Shown: in pieces, positions 24,936 to 35,949 of the stretch
How the letters are laid out: each line of letters begins with the position of its first letter
How positions within the stretch are numbered: the stretch's first letter is position 1
NCBI RefSeq assembly: GCF_002211765.1
Contig: NZ_CP022133.1
Coordinates: 1,302,001 to 1,366,000, forward strand
DNA: 64,000 nucleotides
From: Idiomarina piscisalsi
GTDB lineage: Bacteria; Pseudomonadota; Gammaproteobacteria; Enterobacterales; Alteromonadaceae
Direction of reading: 5' to 3'
The notes under the pieces: model-generated
Told to the model about the DNA's origin: nothing
The model's database searches: none
What the model saw: only the letters and a program-made list of their open reading frames with translations
Translations under genes and position numbers: made by a program

Positions 24936-25490
24936 TTATGCTAAGCGTTGTCCCCAGGACGACTGTGATGACATTGCTAAGTCAATAGTGGCAGGTAGTA
25001 ACCGATTTAAGGTCACTTTTATTACTTGAAATTGGCGCATGGTCTTAATGGCAGACAACTGCATAAACTCGTCAAGCAAGACACAGGACGCAAACTCATC
25101 ATCCGCATCTATAATCATAAACAAGCCTTGATCGAACCCGGAGTTGAGCTCACATAAACGACGCTCTTCCGGCCATTCGCTTATGTCTGACTTTTGAAAG
25201 TGCCAACTTTGTGGCATTTGAGGGCGACCAAAGCGATTCCATGCCATTGCATGCAATGCTGCATTATCAATAGCACAGGGGAGCTTGTCGCTAGGATAAG
25301 CTTCTAATAACTCGGTAGTTGATTGGAACACACTCGCATCTTCAATATCTAACTCTGAATTTTCAAAGTGGATATTGACCAGTTGACTGGCTTTATAAGC
25401 AATCTGACGAGAATCGTCTTCCGAAAGCTTCACAAAAAGCTCACCAGACTCTTGATTGTATAGCCATAACCAATGCGGTTGTGATTCCAC
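24936..25490 (-). CDS. zapC: cell division protein ZapC
   Basis: 184 aa from a GTG at 25490 with AAAGGG upstream. An in-frame ATG further upstream would add 35 residues with no counterpart in E. coli ZapC (180 aa). It shares PQMPQSWHF and an N-terminal HWLWLYNQESGEL resembling the NWRWYYDEEHD of the family. ZapC binds FtsZ and promotes bundling of protofilaments at the Z ring in the cytoplasm. The gene lies next to pyrD, as in E. coli (ycbW). Confidence is high on context, moderate on exact start. Confidence 0.88.
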   Translation of the reverse strand: MESQPHWLWLYNQESGELFVKLSEDDSRQIAYKASQLVNIHFENSELDIEDASVFQSTTELLEAYPSDKLPCAIDNAALHAMAWNRFGRPQMPQSWHFQKSDISEWPEERRLCELNSGFDQGLFMIIDADDEFASCVLLDEFMQLSAIKTMRQFQVIKVTLNRLLPATIDLAMSSQSSWGQRLA

Positions 25491-25578
25491 GCTGTTGCCC
25501 TTTATTCTTCTAATATGAGCGAAATGATTCGAATGCGAATAATGATATATGGCTAAAGATACTAGACTCAAGTATCTA

Positions 25579-26583
25579 TTACAAGCCGTTAACAATGTCT
25601 TTAATAAGTTTGGGGCCGTGATAAATAAACCCAGTATACACCTGAACTAAACTTGCTCCGGCAGCTAACTTCTCTTTAGCAGCAGCGGCACTATTGATAC
25701 CCCCTACCCCAATAATGGGCATTTTACCCTGTAACTCACTGTGCAGTTGTCGAATAACATCGGAACTCTTATCTTGCAACGGACGCCCACTAAGGCCACC
25801 GGCTTCAGACGCTTGTGAGTCGGTTAAATGATCACGAGACAGCGTGGTGTTCGTGGCGATCACACCATCAATATTGGTATTAAGCAGCGACTTTGCCATT
25901 ACTGAAATCTCTTCGCCTGTTAAGTCAGGCGCGATTTTTACCACCAATGGCACATAACAACCGTGCTTTTTATGCAGCTCTGACTGAGAGTTTTTCAATG
26001 TCGTCAGCAAGTCATCCAACGCACTGCCATGTTGTAAGTTTCGTAACCCAGGCGTGTTCGGCGATGAAATATTAATGGTGACATAATCAGCGTATGGATA
26101 AACTTTTTCGAGACAAATGAGATAATCGTTAATAGCTTCTTCTTCAGGGGTGACTTTGTTTTTGCCGATGTTAATGCCAAGCACGCCTTTATAAGACGTC
26201 GCTTTAACATTCTCTAACAGCTTATCGACGCCTTCGTTATTGAAACCCATTCGATTAATAATTGCTTCGTCATCTACCAATCGGAATAAGCGCGGCTTTT
26301 CATTACCCGGCTGTGCCACCGGCGTAATAGTCCCTATTTCAACAAAACCAAAGCCCATTTGGCCGAAAGCGTCAATGCATTCGCCATTTTTGTCCAACCC
26401 GGCAGCTAAACCAACTGGGTTGGGAAAGCGAATACCCATTACCTCGCGGGGCTTCTCTGGAACACTTTGTTTCCAAAGTAATGACAACGGAGTGTTGTGC
26501 CAACGCTTTAAAACACCGAGCGCAAACTCATGCGTGCGCTCGGCATCTTGGCGAAACAGCCAGGAACGAATGACTCCGTACAT
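25579..26583 (-). CDS. pyrD: dihydroorotate dehydrogenase (quinone), class 2
   Basis: 334 aa. It oxidises dihydroorotate to orotate with transfer of electrons to the quinone pool, in pyrimidine synthesis at the inner membrane. The N-terminal amphipathic helices ([22 protein letters not shown]) typical of membrane-associated class 2 enzymes are present. FMN and substrate regions follow: [33 protein letters not shown] with the catalytic serine of the class, and GVGGI near the end. Its ATG abuts the gdh stop at 26,583, so the two may be co-transcribed. Confidence 0.97.
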   Translation of the reverse strand: MYGVIRSWLFRQDAERTHEFALGVLKRWHNTPLSLLWKQSVPEKPREVMGIRFPNPVGLAAGLDKNGECIDAFGQMGFGFVEIGTITPVAQPGNEKPRLFRLVDDEAIINRMGFNNEGVDKLLENVKATSYKGVLGINIGKNKVTPEEEAINDYLICLEKVYPYADYVTINISSPNTPGLRNLQHGSALDDLLTTLKNSQSELHKKHGCYVPLVVKIAPDLTGEEISVMAKSLLNTNIDGVIATNTTLSRDHLTDSQASEAGGLSGRPLQDKSSDVIRQLHSELQGKMPIIGVGGINSAAAAKEKLAAGASLVQVYTGFIYHGPKLIKDIVNGL

Positions 26584-29500
26584 CAGCTGGACACTTTTGG
26601 TGCACAGTTATGACTAAGCAGCATCAGTTCGCGTAACGCGACTGAGAACTTAGCAAACTCGTGACTCTTAGTGGTTTTGAAGTCTGAAAGCATTTGCTGC
26701 CAACGGTACAGCAAGGTTTCGTTCTTCTCGACCCATTCGCTTATCATATTCTCTGGATCTTTCGTATTAGACGTTGCTTTTAGTACGACCTGCGTTAGCG
26801 AGCGTTGCTGCCAATCCAACTCTTCGCGGAAAGCGGCACGCGCCAATGCTTGCCAGTGATTAGCAACAGGCTGGTTATTAATTTGCGTTAAGAACCAGTG
26901 CAAGTTCAGTTCTGCGCCTAAGCGGAAATACAGCGTTCCAACCGTCTTCAGGTTTTGTCCACTATCATTTGCCACTTCAGCTAAGTCCATTGCCGAGAAT
27001 ATCGTACTCAAGCTAGCTACGTGCTTAGCGAGTTCAGCCGGGAAGCCATGCTCTTTGTATTTCTCAATGGTCTCTTCAATAACTTTCGCTTCGTCTTCAA
27101 TCATGTACTTCAGACAGTTTTTACGAAGGTCATCAAACGCGCCCATGTAGAAATCTAAATGTTCCTGGATACCATTTAACGTTGGGTTGCGATGACGCAG
27201 GAACCAACGAGTTGCGCGGCGTACCATACGGCGTAGTTGGAATAGAACATCGTTCTGAATTTCCGCTGGGACTTTGTTGTTAAGCGCTTCAATTTTATCG
27301 GTTAGCTCTTCAACTTTAAAACACTCACGTGCAACGACATAAGCTGAGGCAACTTCTGCAACACTAGCACCTGTCGCCTCCTGCTTACGGAATACAAAGT
27401 TTGGCCCCATGTCATTAACAATGTTGTTGGCCAGCTTGGTTGCAATGATCTGCCCTTTCAGCGGATGCGATGTCATTGCTTCAGCGAAGCGCTCACGCAG
27501 TGGTTCCGGGAACGAATCAAACAGCTCACGCGCGTGGTAAGGATCTTCAGTGATCTCGTCAGTGATCAACTGCTCTTTCAGTACCATTTTACCGTAAGCG
27601 GTCAACACTGAAAGCTCTGGACGAGTTAAGCCCTGGTTCGACGCCTGACGTTCAGCAAGCTCATCATCATCCGGTAAGAACTCTAGCTGGCGGTTAAGTG
27701 CACCGTCACGTTCCAGCTGGTGGATAAAGCGTTGCAACTCTTTAACTTGATCAGCGCCACGCAGCGCAGTGACAGATAACGACTGTGTTTGGCGATTACA
27801 GTCATCCAGAACAATCTCAGCGACTTCTTCAGTCATGTCATACAGTAACTTGTCACGCTGCTTCTGTGTTAGGTCGCCACTGTTGACCAGACCGTTCAGC
27901 AAAATCTTAATGTTAACTTCGTTATCCGAGCAGTCGACGCCACCGACATTATCGACAAAGTCGGTATTAATGCGTCCACCTTTTTGTGCAAATTCAATAC
28001 GACCTAGTTGGGTAAGGCCAAGGTTACCGCCCTCACCCACAACTTTTGCTTTGAGTTCGCGACCATTCACACGTAGTGCGTCGTTAGCACGGTCGCCGAC
28101 GTCAGTATCGGTTTCTGCTTTACCTTTGACGTAAGTACCAATACCGCCGTTCCAGATAAGATCGACCTCCATCGTCAAGCAAGCTTTGATCAGCTCGTTC
28201 GGTGTCATGGACTTCTTGTTGGTGCCAATCATCTTTTTAATTTCAGGTGTCAGCTCGATGGCTTTCGCGCTCCGCGAGAAAACCCCGCCGCCTTTTGAAA
28301 TTAACTCTCTGTTGTAATCATCCCAGCTTGAGCGTGGCATTTTGAAAAGGCGATCTCGCTCTTTCCATGAGCTGGCTGCATCTGGTTCAGGGTCAATGAA
28401 AATATGCATATGGTTAAACGCTGCTTGCAAGCGTGTGTGCTTCGACAACAGCATACCGTTACCAAATACATCACCACCCATATCGCCGACCGCAACACAC
28501 GTAAAGTCTGTGGTTTGGCAGTCAATGCCCATTTCACGGAAATGACGTTTAACGGATTCCCAGGCACCGCGTGCGGTAATCCCCATCTTCTTGTGGTCAT
28601 AACCGACTGAGCCACCAGAGGCAAACGCATCACCCAGCCAGAAGTTATACTCAGCAGAAATGCCGTTCGCGATATCAGAGAATGTCGCGGTTCCTTTATC
28701 GGCTGCAACAACTAAATACGGATCGTCTTCGTCATGACGCACAACATCTTTAGGCGGAATAATTTCGCCTTCAACAATGTTGTCAGTAATATCCAGCAAT
28801 GCGCGAATGAAAGTTTTGTAGCACGCCTGCCCTTCTGCCATGAATCCTTCACGGTCTTCCGGTAGCGCCTTACAAATAAAGCCACCCTTTGCTCCGACCG
28901 GAACTATAACGGTGTTCTTCACTTGCTGGGCTTTGACCAAGCCTAAAATTTCAGTACGGAAGTCTTCACGTCTGTCGGACCAACGTAGGCCACCACGGGC
29001 TACCTTACCACCACGTAAGTGAACACCTTCAACACGCGGTGAGTAAACAAAAATTTCAAACTTCGGTAATGGTAACGGCATTTCCGGTACCATTTCCGGT
29101 AAAAACTTCAGTGAGATATAAGGTTTGTCTTTGCCACCTTCATCACTTTGGAAAAAGTTTGTTCTAAGCGCCGCGTCAATTAACTCGACGTAACGACGAA
29201 TAATACGGTCATCATCTAAGTTAGCAACGTTATCCAGCTCAGTGTTGATACGCGTATGCAACGCCTCAAGCTTTTTATCAACGTCTTTTGTGCCAGGCTC
29301 AAACTTGGTGTAGAACATTTTTACAACCAATTTAGCCAGTAACGGGTATTTGCTGAACGTACTTTCAATGTAGCTTTGGCTGAAAGTGGTACCAATTTGA
29401 CGCATGTACTTAGCCAGCATACGTAAAATGGTCGCTTGGCGGCCATTCATCCCGGCCCCTAGCACTAAACGGTTGAAGCCGTCGTCTTCAAGCTGCCCGT

Positions 29501-31430
29501 CCCATACTTTGGCAAAAGCATTCTGGAAGGTTTCGCGACTTTCTTCTAAATCAAGTGAACCAGCCGTATGAAGCATTTGGAAATCCAGCACCCAAAATAC
29601 ATTGCCGTCAGCTGCTTTTATTTGATACGGGCTTTCGCCAATGACACGCAAGCCAAAGTTCTCAAGCATTGGCAGCACGTCAGATAGATGAATCGGTTCG
29701 TCTTTATGGAATAGCTTTAAATGCAGATGTTTGCTGTCATCTTTTTCTTCCTGAGCTCGGTACAGCACCATACCCAGCTTGTGATCGTCGTCTAGCGACT
29801 CAAGCTGCTTAATATCTGAAATGGCCACCGATGGCAGAACATCTTCTTTGTAAGCGCGTGGGAACGCGGAAGAATAACGCTTATTGAGTCGTGTCGCCTG
29901 AGCTTCACCATACGTTGACTGCAGAATTCTTTCGAAGTTATCTTCCCAGGTGCGTGCTGCTTCAATCAAGTTTTGCTCCAAATCTTTCACGTTAATCATC
30001 TGATGACTATCGCTTAAGCGAACCGTATAGTGGGTTCTTGCCAGCGATGACTCGGAAAAATACGTTGTAAAATCAACATCGTATTCCGTTTTGAATGTTC
30101 TTGCTAAAATGCTTTGCGTACGCTCACGCAGTAAAGTGTTATAGCGTTCTTTAGGTACGTACACCATGCACGACATAAAACGACCAAAGATATCGCGACG
30201 CAAGAACACTCGCGTCATATCACGCTCTTGCATTTGCAGCACACCAAGTCCGACCTCTAATAAGTCGTCTTCCTCAGCCTGTACTATCTCGTCACGTGGA
30301 TAGGTTTCCAAAATATTCAGTAACGCTTTAGCCGCATGAGACTGTGGCGCAAAACCTGACATTTCCAACACGCGCGAGATTTTTTCACTGACCAGGGGAA
30401 TATCGGAGGTACTATTATTGTAGAAGCTGGCAGAGTAAAGCCCGATAAAACGGTGCTCGCCAATAACCTCGCCCTTTTCATTGAAACGTTTAATGCCAAT
30501 ATAGTCAGAGTACGCTGGGCGGTGAACTCTTGATTTAGAATTCGTCTTCGTCAGCAGTAACAATCGATCATTCTGGATGATTTCACGAGCATCTTCCGGC
30601 AGTGACGACACTAAGCGACCTTTATCACTGACCGAATTTTTCATTAAGCCAAGACTGGAATCTTTAATTTGTTTTAGCTCATAGTCGCCTTTTACCGGGC
30701 TGAGCTCGTATTTACGGTAACCGGTTAATGTGAAGTTGTCGTCAGCTAGCCATTTTAAAAACTTTTTCGCTTCATTTTTGTAGACATTATCGCCTGGGTA
30801 GAAATCGTTATCGAGCTCTTTAGCGACATCCTGTAAACGCTCACGCATGAGCTTCCAATCTTCCACCGCAAGGCTAATTTCTTCCATGACAGAAACCAGC
30901 TCTTTTTTCAGTGTTTTAATTTCGTCTTTGCTGGTTTGACGGTCAATTTCGATTAAAAATACGGTATCAACGTAGTTATCGTTACTACGTGTGCCCGGCT
31001 TCTGTAACTCTGTAACTTGATGACTCTTGTCGCGCTTGTGGCTAATCGGCATATGCAACAACAAGTGTGATGTTATGCCCAGACGCGATAACGCCATGCG
31101 AACTGAGTCCACCATAAATGGCATATCGCTTTGGATAATTTCGACGATAGTATGCGGCGATTCCCAACCGTCGTTCGGTACATCTGGGTTATAAACTTTT
31201 ATGAGTGCTTTATCGCCCGGAGTATATTCGTTAAAGCTATGCCAAAGTCCTAAGACAGCACCGTACATATCGCTGTCGTGACGATTGGTTAAATCATCAC
31301 TCGCTATATTTCGGTATAACCGTTTGGCAAAATCTGCAACTAAATGCGCCTGAGGAGCTGGAACTTTCTTATTTATCAATTCAACGACTTTTTCCAGTAA
31401 AACCGGAGATTGACTATCGACCAACGACAT
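26583..31430 (-). CDS. gdhB: NAD-specific glutamate dehydrogenase, large 180-kDa class
   Basis: 1615 aa from ATG 31430, which has an AAGGA sequence upstream. The upstream in-frame ATG (31,526) would add 32 residues not expected for the family, which is about 1,610 aa. It deaminates glutamate to 2-oxoglutarate and is used in amino-acid catabolism. The long N-terminal regulatory region contains ACT-like segments, followed by the catalytic core ([20 protein letters not shown] with the substrate-binding lysine region VPVGAKGGF, and the NAD domain [15 protein letters not shown]). It is one uninterrupted frame, fitting a protein-degrading marine lifestyle. Confidence 0.95.
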   Translation of the reverse strand: MSLVDSQSPVLLEKVVELINKKVPAPQAHLVADFAKRLYRNIASDDLTNRHDSDMYGAVLGLWHSFNEYTPGDKALIKVYNPDVPNDGWESPHTIVEIIQSDMPFMVDSVRMALSRLGITSHLLLHMPISHKRDKSHQVTELQKPGTRSNDNYVDTVFLIEIDRQTSKDEIKTLKKELVSVMEEISLAVEDWKLMRERLQDVAKELDNDFYPGDNVYKNEAKKFLKWLADDNFTLTGYRKYELSPVKGDYELKQIKDSSLGLMKNSVSDKGRLVSSLPEDAREIIQNDRLLLLTKTNSKSRVHRPAYSDYIGIKRFNEKGEVIGEHRFIGLYSASFYNNSTSDIPLVSEKISRVLEMSGFAPQSHAAKALLNILETYPRDEIVQAEEDDLLEVGLGVLQMQERDMTRVFLRRDIFGRFMSCMVYVPKERYNTLLRERTQSILARTFKTEYDVDFTTYFSESSLARTHYTVRLSDSHQMINVKDLEQNLIEAARTWEDNFERILQSTYGEAQATRLNKRYSSAFPRAYKEDVLPSVAISDIKQLESLDDDHKLGMVLYRAQEEKDDSKHLHLKLFHKDEPIHLSDVLPMLENFGLRVIGESPYQIKAADGNVFWVLDFQMLHTAGSLDLEESRETFQNAFAKVWDGQLEDDGFNRLVLGAGMNGRQATILRMLAKYMRQIGTTFSQSYIESTFSKYPLLAKLVVKMFYTKFEPGTKDVDKKLEALHTRINTELDNVANLDDDRIIRRYVELIDAALRTNFFQSDEGGKDKPYISLKFLPEMVPEMPLPLPKFEIFVYSPRVEGVHLRGGKVARGGLRWSDRREDFRTEILGLVKAQQVKNTVIVPVGAKGGFICKALPEDREGFMAEGQACYKTFIRALLDITDNIVEGEIIPPKDVVRHDEDDPYLVVAADKGTATFSDIANGISAEYNFWLGDAFASGGSVGYDHKKMGITARGAWESVKRHFREMGIDCQTTDFTCVAVGDMGGDVFGNGMLLSKHTRLQAAFNHMHIFIDPEPDAASSWKERDRLFKMPRSSWDDYNRELISKGGGVFSRSAKAIELTPEIKKMIGTNKKSMTPNELIKACLTMEVDLIWNGGIGTYVKGKAETDTDVGDRANDALRVNGRELKAKVVGEGGNLGLTQLGRIEFAQKGGRINTDFVDNVGGVDCSDNEVNIKILLNGLVNSGDLTQKQRDKLLYDMTEEVAEIVLDDCNRQTQSLSVTALRGADQVKELQRFIHQLERDGALNRQLEFLPDDDELAERQASNQGLTRPELSVLTAYGKMVLKEQLITDEITEDPYHARELFDSFPEPLRERFAEAMTSHPLKGQIIATKLANNIVNDMGPNFVFRKQEATGASVAEVASAYVVARECFKVEELTDKIEALNNKVPAEIQNDVLFQLRRMVRRATRWFLRHRNPTLNGIQEHLDFYMGAFDDLRKNCLKYMIEDEAKVIEETIEKYKEHGFPAELAKHVASLSTIFSAMDLAEVANDSGQNLKTVGTLYFRLGAELNLHWFLTQINNQPVANHWQALARAAFREELDWQQRSLTQVVLKATSNTKDPENMISEWVEKNETLLYRWQQMLSDFKTTKSHEFAKFSVALRELMLLSHNCAPKVSS

Positions 31431-31628
31431 AATTACAGAGTCCTTGAGGTTGTTGGTGAAACGTCGCAGGCAAGCCAAATGCGGCCCGCGGCCAATGAAT
31501 CTATGATTGATGTTATTGTCGGACATTTATCATAGGCTTTCAACGCTATTTCGCATTAAAAACCAGTGTTTAGACCAGATATTTCGGGGATTGAGAAATA
31601 ACTATGTTATTTAACTGAATGGAAGTCT

Positions 31629-31853
31629 TTAGACACGACGTAAATCAACAAATTTTTGATTTTCATCGACTTGTAGGCAGAAGCGACCTCTTATGCCCTG
31701 GCTATCAATAAACTTTATAAAGCGGCCCGCGGGAATAGCGACCCGCGTGCCGTTATCAGTGGTTACAACGACCTGTTGAAAGCCCTTGTTATAGTAAACA
31801 TCACAGTATTCCTGATAGCTCATGGACAGACTAAAGACATACTGGATGATCAC
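31629..31853 (-). CDS. DUF2835 family protein
   Basis: 74 aa. It follows the DUF2835 pattern: an N-terminal IIQYVFSLSMSYQEYCDVYY, a central VAIPAGRFIKFIDSQGIRG and a C-terminal KFVDLRRV. It is a small all-beta protein with no signal or membrane segment and no known function. It is located 22 bp downstream of pepN in the same direction, so probably co-transcribed. Confidence 0.8.
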   Translation of the reverse strand: MIIQYVFSLSMSYQEYCDVYYNKGFQQVVVTTDNGTRVAIPAGRFIKFIDSQGIRGRFCLQVDENQKFVDLRRV

Positions 31854-31875
31854 GTTACTCGCCTACCTTAAATAA

Positions 31876-34464
31876 TTATTCAGTTAGACAACTTTCGACT
31901 TTTTCAAACAAGTCGCTGGCTAAGTTTGGTAAAGACTGAATGCCTTTCAACTCAGCTTTCATTAGCTCTTGACGTTTTTCGTCATAGCGACGCCAGCTAA
32001 CAAACGCAGACAATAAGCGTGACGCGACCTGAGGGTTAAAGTTATTCAATACTTTAATTTGCTCCGCTACCAGTTGGTACCCTTTACCGTCAGCTCGATG
32101 GAACTGCGCTTGGTTCTGTGTGAAAGCAGCCAGTAAGGAATAAACGCGGTTCGGATTTTTAATGCTGAAGTCTGGGTGCGACATGAGCTCAGTAAGCCGC
32201 TCGACGGTCGCTTCGTTATTGGCAACTGCTTGAGTACTAAACCACTTGTCCATCACCAGTTTTTCCCCACGCCACTGCTTATCAAAGGCCTCCAGGAATG
32301 TTTTCGACAGCGAATGATTTGACCAAACTACGGCCTGCAATGCCGCAAGCTGATCAGTCAGGTTGTCGGCCTGATTAAATTCATGCTCAATTAGGTCGTT
32401 ATTGCCATCAGTTAATGCGAGATAACTCAAACAGACTTTCTTGAGTTGTCGCGCCGCAATGTCTTGTGCTGATAACTCATAAGGGTGTTTAGTTGCACAC
32501 TTATTGTAAACACTAATAAAGTCTTCTTTTAACGCGTCAGCGAGCTCCTGTTTAAGCGTATCAAGGTTTTCGTTAATTCGCTCAACAGGTATCACACTAA
32601 AGCTTTCAGCAATGGTTGCAGGCGTTGGTAATGTTAACGCTAAAGCAATTAAAGCCGGGTCGCTGTCTCCAAGCAGTAAGTTTCGGCAAGACGTAACGGT
32701 TTGCTCATCTAACTCTACCGTTGTGTCACTTGATATCGACTGTTCAACCTTACGTGAAAATAGGGTTTGCGCAGCATCCCAACGACTAAATTCGTCCTGG
32801 CTATGAGCCATTAGAACACGTAATTCATCGTCACTGATGTCGCGCTTCACTTTCACCGGTGCCGAAAAGTTCTCAAACAGCGATAAAACAGGCTGTTCGG
32901 CAACATTTTCGAAGCTTAGCGTTAGCTCTTTATCTTTAAGGTGAATCAGCTGATCATCAGACAATTGTAACGGCTGCCCTTTTAAGGAATACGCTGACCA
33001 TTTCACCGGAATATGGAATGGTGCCTTTTCGCTTTGCCCGGGCGTAGCAGGTGTTTCCTGCCGTAGGGTCATCGTTAATTTTTGCTGTTGTGCATCATAA
33101 TCTTGCTCGACGGAAACGGTTGGAGTACCCGCTTGTGAATACCAGTTGCGGAAACAGCTAAAATCAGCACCATTGGCATCTTCCATCGCCGCCACAAAAT
33201 CTTCGCAGGTAACGGCTTGTCCGTCAAAGCGCTCAAAGTAGAGTGCCATGCCCTTTTGAAAGCCCTCTTCGCCTAACAGGGTATGAATCATGCGAATGAC
33301 TTCTGCGCCCTTGTTATACACAGTGACGGTATAAAAGTTGTTCATTTGAACGACTTTATCCGGGCGAATAGGATGCGCCATTGGACTTGCGTCTTCCGCA
33401 AACTGATGACTTCTAATGACCTTGACGTCATTAATACGATTGACTGCGCGAGAGCCTAAATCGGAACTAAACTCTTGATCACGAAAAACAGTTAAACCTT
33501 CTTTTAGTGACAACTGGAACCAGTCACGGCAAGTCACCCGGTTACCCGTCCAGTTATGAAAATATTCATGACCAATAACCGACTCAATGTTCAAAAAGTC
33601 CTGGTCTGTTGCAGTTTCTGGATTCGCCAATACGTATTTGGCATTAAAGACGTTTAAGCCTTTATTCTCCATAGCCCCCATATTAAAAAAGTCTACTGCA
33701 ACGACCATATAAATATCGAGGTCATAAACCAAGTTAAAACGCTCTTCGTCCCATTTCATGGCATTTTTGAGCGACTCCATGGCGTGTGGGGCACGATGAA
33801 GGTTGCCTTTATCGACAAACAGCTGAAGCTCTACGTTTCTGCCATCTTTGGTTGTGAAAGCATCTTCCAGTAAGTCGAAGTTACCAGCCACTAAGGCAAA
33901 CAAATAGCTGGGTTTCGGATGAGGGTCTTCCCAAACGGCTAGGTGTTTACCTCCTTCTATCTCACGATATTCAACGCGATTACCGTTTGATAGCAAGTAT
34001 GGATAGCCTTCTTTATCGGCAATAACCGTTGTGCGGTATTTGGCTAGAACGTCGGGACGATCCATAAAGTAGCTAATGCGACGAAATCCTTCAGCCTCAC
34101 ATTGCGTACAGTAAGTTCCTTCGGCTAAATACAAACCTTCAAGCGCCTCATTGGCGCTTGGGTTAACGGTATTCTCAATGGTGAGTTCAAAGTTATCGAG
34201 CGCTGTTTCGAGTATCAATTGGTTATTTTCAACCTTCCAGTTTTCGGCCGGAACAACCTCATTATTCACTTTGACGCTATTCAGCGTTATGTCTTCGCCA
34301 TCAAGCACCAACGGCTTACTGTGATTGCCTTGGCGCTCAACCTTCATGCCATTAGTGACCCGAGTATTTTCAGGGTGTAACTCAAAGGTCAAATCAACCG
34401 TTGAAATAGTAAATTCGGGTTGTTGATAATCTTTTCTATACTTCGCTTTCGGTAACTGTGTCAT
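31876..34464 (-). CDS. pepN: aminopeptidase N (M1 family)
   Basis: 862 aa. Zinc metallo-aminopeptidase that removes N-terminal residues from peptides. The exopeptidase motif GAMEN (in MGAMENKGLNVFNAK) and the zinc site HEYFHNWTGNRV with the downstream Glu in LKEGLTVFRDQE are all present. Domain order is N-terminal beta saddle, catalytic domain, beta-sandwich and C-terminal helical bowl, as in E. coli PepN (870 aa). There is no signal peptide, so it is cytoplasmic. It works with the other peptidases of the window in peptide use. Confidence 0.97.
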   Translation of the reverse strand: MTQLPKAKYRKDYQQPEFTISTVDLTFELHPENTRVTNGMKVERQGNHSKPLVLDGEDITLNSVKVNNEVVPAENWKVENNQLILETALDNFELTIENTVNPSANEALEGLYLAEGTYCTQCEAEGFRRISYFMDRPDVLAKYRTTVIADKEGYPYLLSNGNRVEYREIEGGKHLAVWEDPHPKPSYLFALVAGNFDLLEDAFTTKDGRNVELQLFVDKGNLHRAPHAMESLKNAMKWDEERFNLVYDLDIYMVVAVDFFNMGAMENKGLNVFNAKYVLANPETATDQDFLNIESVIGHEYFHNWTGNRVTCRDWFQLSLKEGLTVFRDQEFSSDLGSRAVNRINDVKVIRSHQFAEDASPMAHPIRPDKVVQMNNFYTVTVYNKGAEVIRMIHTLLGEEGFQKGMALYFERFDGQAVTCEDFVAAMEDANGADFSCFRNWYSQAGTPTVSVEQDYDAQQQKLTMTLRQETPATPGQSEKAPFHIPVKWSAYSLKGQPLQLSDDQLIHLKDKELTLSFENVAEQPVLSLFENFSAPVKVKRDISDDELRVLMAHSQDEFSRWDAAQTLFSRKVEQSISSDTTVELDEQTVTSCRNLLLGDSDPALIALALTLPTPATIAESFSVIPVERINENLDTLKQELADALKEDFISVYNKCATKHPYELSAQDIAARQLKKVCLSYLALTDGNNDLIEHEFNQADNLTDQLAALQAVVWSNHSLSKTFLEAFDKQWRGEKLVMDKWFSTQAVANNEATVERLTELMSHPDFSIKNPNRVYSLLAAFTQNQAQFHRADGKGYQLVAEQIKVLNNFNPQVASRLLSAFVSWRRYDEKRQELMKAELKGIQSLPNLASDLFEKVESCLTE

Positions 34465-34483
34465 AACTTCCTTTCAGTACTGA

Positions 34484-35938
34484 TTAGGCCGTTGCTTCTT
34501 TTGGCTCTGGCTTTTTATAAAGAATGGTCCATCCTGTGTAGGCAAACACGATAGCAATTAACGGTGTTAAGTAGTTGAAGAACGCAAAGATACCATACTC
34601 AAATGGGCTTACCGCAAGCACCGAGAACATATAAGCACCACAGGTATTCCATGGAATTAATGCTGACGTGATAGTACCACTGTCTTCTAACGTACGAGAT
34701 AGCACGCGAGGATCAAGGTTACGACGCTCATACTCTTCCCGGAACATACGACCAGGCAAAACGATAGCCATATATTGGTCTGCGGTTAAAACGTTTGCGC
34801 CAAAGCAAGTAAACAGTGTTCCGGTAATCAATGAACCAACCGACTTGCTGGCTTTTAGCATGCCTCGAATAAAGCGCTCAAGCAGCCCTATTTTTTCCAT
34901 AATAGCGCCGAACGTCATTGCGCTAAGAATGAGCCAAACGGTATTGAGCATGGACACCATGCCACCGCCACTTAGCAGAGAGTCCAGATTAGCACTGCCA
35001 GTACTAACAATAGTGCCATCGGACAGCGCGAGCCAAACCACCTTCAGAGAGGCTACCCAACCTTCTTCACCAGCAATTTGCGTCACCATCTCAGGCTGGA
35101 AAATAAGCGCCCAGGCACCGCCTAATAAAGCACCAAAGAATACGGTGGGTAATGCCGGTTTACGGGTTGCGGCTAAGTATAAGAGTATCGCAAGTGGTAC
35201 CAGCATTTCCCAGCCAATGTTAAAGGTTGCCTGAAGCTGAGTTTGCATTTGCTCTAATCGCTGAAGGCTAACGTTAGTATCTGCGTTTAGACCGAGAATA
35301 AGGAAAATGATAACCGATATTACAAACGCCGGGCCGGCGGTGTATCCCATGTAACGAATATGCGCGAACAGCTCTGTACCGGCAACGGCGGGAGCCAGGT
35401 TTGTGGTATCAGAAAGTGGAGACATTTTATCACCAAAATATGCCCCTGAAACTATCGCACCTGCAGCAATAGCCGGTTCAAGCCCCATACCGGAAGCAAC
35501 CCCCATCAATGCGACACCGATGGTCGCGGCTGTTGTCCATGAACTCCCAATTGAAAGCGCGACAATACCGCAAATAATACAACTGGCAGCATAAAACAGG
35601 CCGGGATTTAAAAGCTCTAGACCAAAATAGATAAGCGTCGGTACGGTACCCGACAACAGCCAAGTTCCAATTAATGAGCCAACCGCAAGAATGATTAGCA
35701 TAGCGCCCAGCGCAACGGAAATACCTTCAGTAATACCCTCTTCTATTTGCGACCAACTAAAACCATTGCGGAAACCAATGATAACGGCAATGCCTGATGC
35801 AACTAATAGCGCAATTTGGTTAGGCCCATAAGACGAATCTTCCCCGAATAAATAAACGGATGAAGCCAGCATGACAATCAGCGCCATTAGTGGAACTAAA
35901 GCTTGGAATAAACTTGGTTGTTTTGTTGTATGACTCAT
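34484..35938 (-). CDS. nhaC: NhaC-family Na+/H+ antiporter
   Basis: 484 aa, polytopic with about 11-12 hydrophobic helices. Family segments include VALGAMLIILAVGSLIGTW, SIGSSWTTAATIGVALMG, GAYFGDKMSPLSDTTNLAPA and LTADQYMAIVLPGRMF. It exchanges cytoplasmic Na+ for H+ or related substrates in the inner membrane. Paralogues within the family carry amino acids or malate/lactate, so the substrate is not certain. It is 20 bp upstream of pepN on the same strand and 12 bp after the NSS transporter, suggesting one transcript. Confidence 0.88.
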   Translation of the reverse strand: MSHTTKQPSLFQALVPLMALIVMLASSVYLFGEDSSYGPNQIALLVASGIAVIIGFRNGFSWSQIEEGITEGISVALGAMLIILAVGSLIGTWLLSGTVPTLIYFGLELLNPGLFYAASCIICGIVALSIGSSWTTAATIGVALMGVASGMGLEPAIAAGAIVSGAYFGDKMSPLSDTTNLAPAVAGTELFAHIRYMGYTAGPAFVISVIIFLILGLNADTNVSLQRLEQMQTQLQATFNIGWEMLVPLAILLYLAATRKPALPTVFFGALLGGAWALIFQPEMVTQIAGEEGWVASLKVVWLALSDGTIVSTGSANLDSLLSGGGMVSMLNTVWLILSAMTFGAIMEKIGLLERFIRGMLKASKSVGSLITGTLFTCFGANVLTADQYMAIVLPGRMFREEYERRNLDPRVLSRTLEDSGTITSALIPWNTCGAYMFSVLAVSPFEYGIFAFFNYLTPLIAIVFAYTGWTILYKKPEPKEATA

Positions 35939-35949
35939 TAATTTTTAAC

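Noticed and set aside
31431..31526. Upstream start of glutamate dehydrogenase at 31,526
   Set aside because: It adds 32 residues beyond the usual family length, while ATG 31,430 has a good ribosome-binding sequence.
34668..35234. Long antisense reading frame inside nhaC
   Set aside because: It is a shadow of a membrane-protein gene in another frame, with no ribosome-binding sequence and no recognisable family. The same holds for similar frames in gdh, proQ, gap and pyk.
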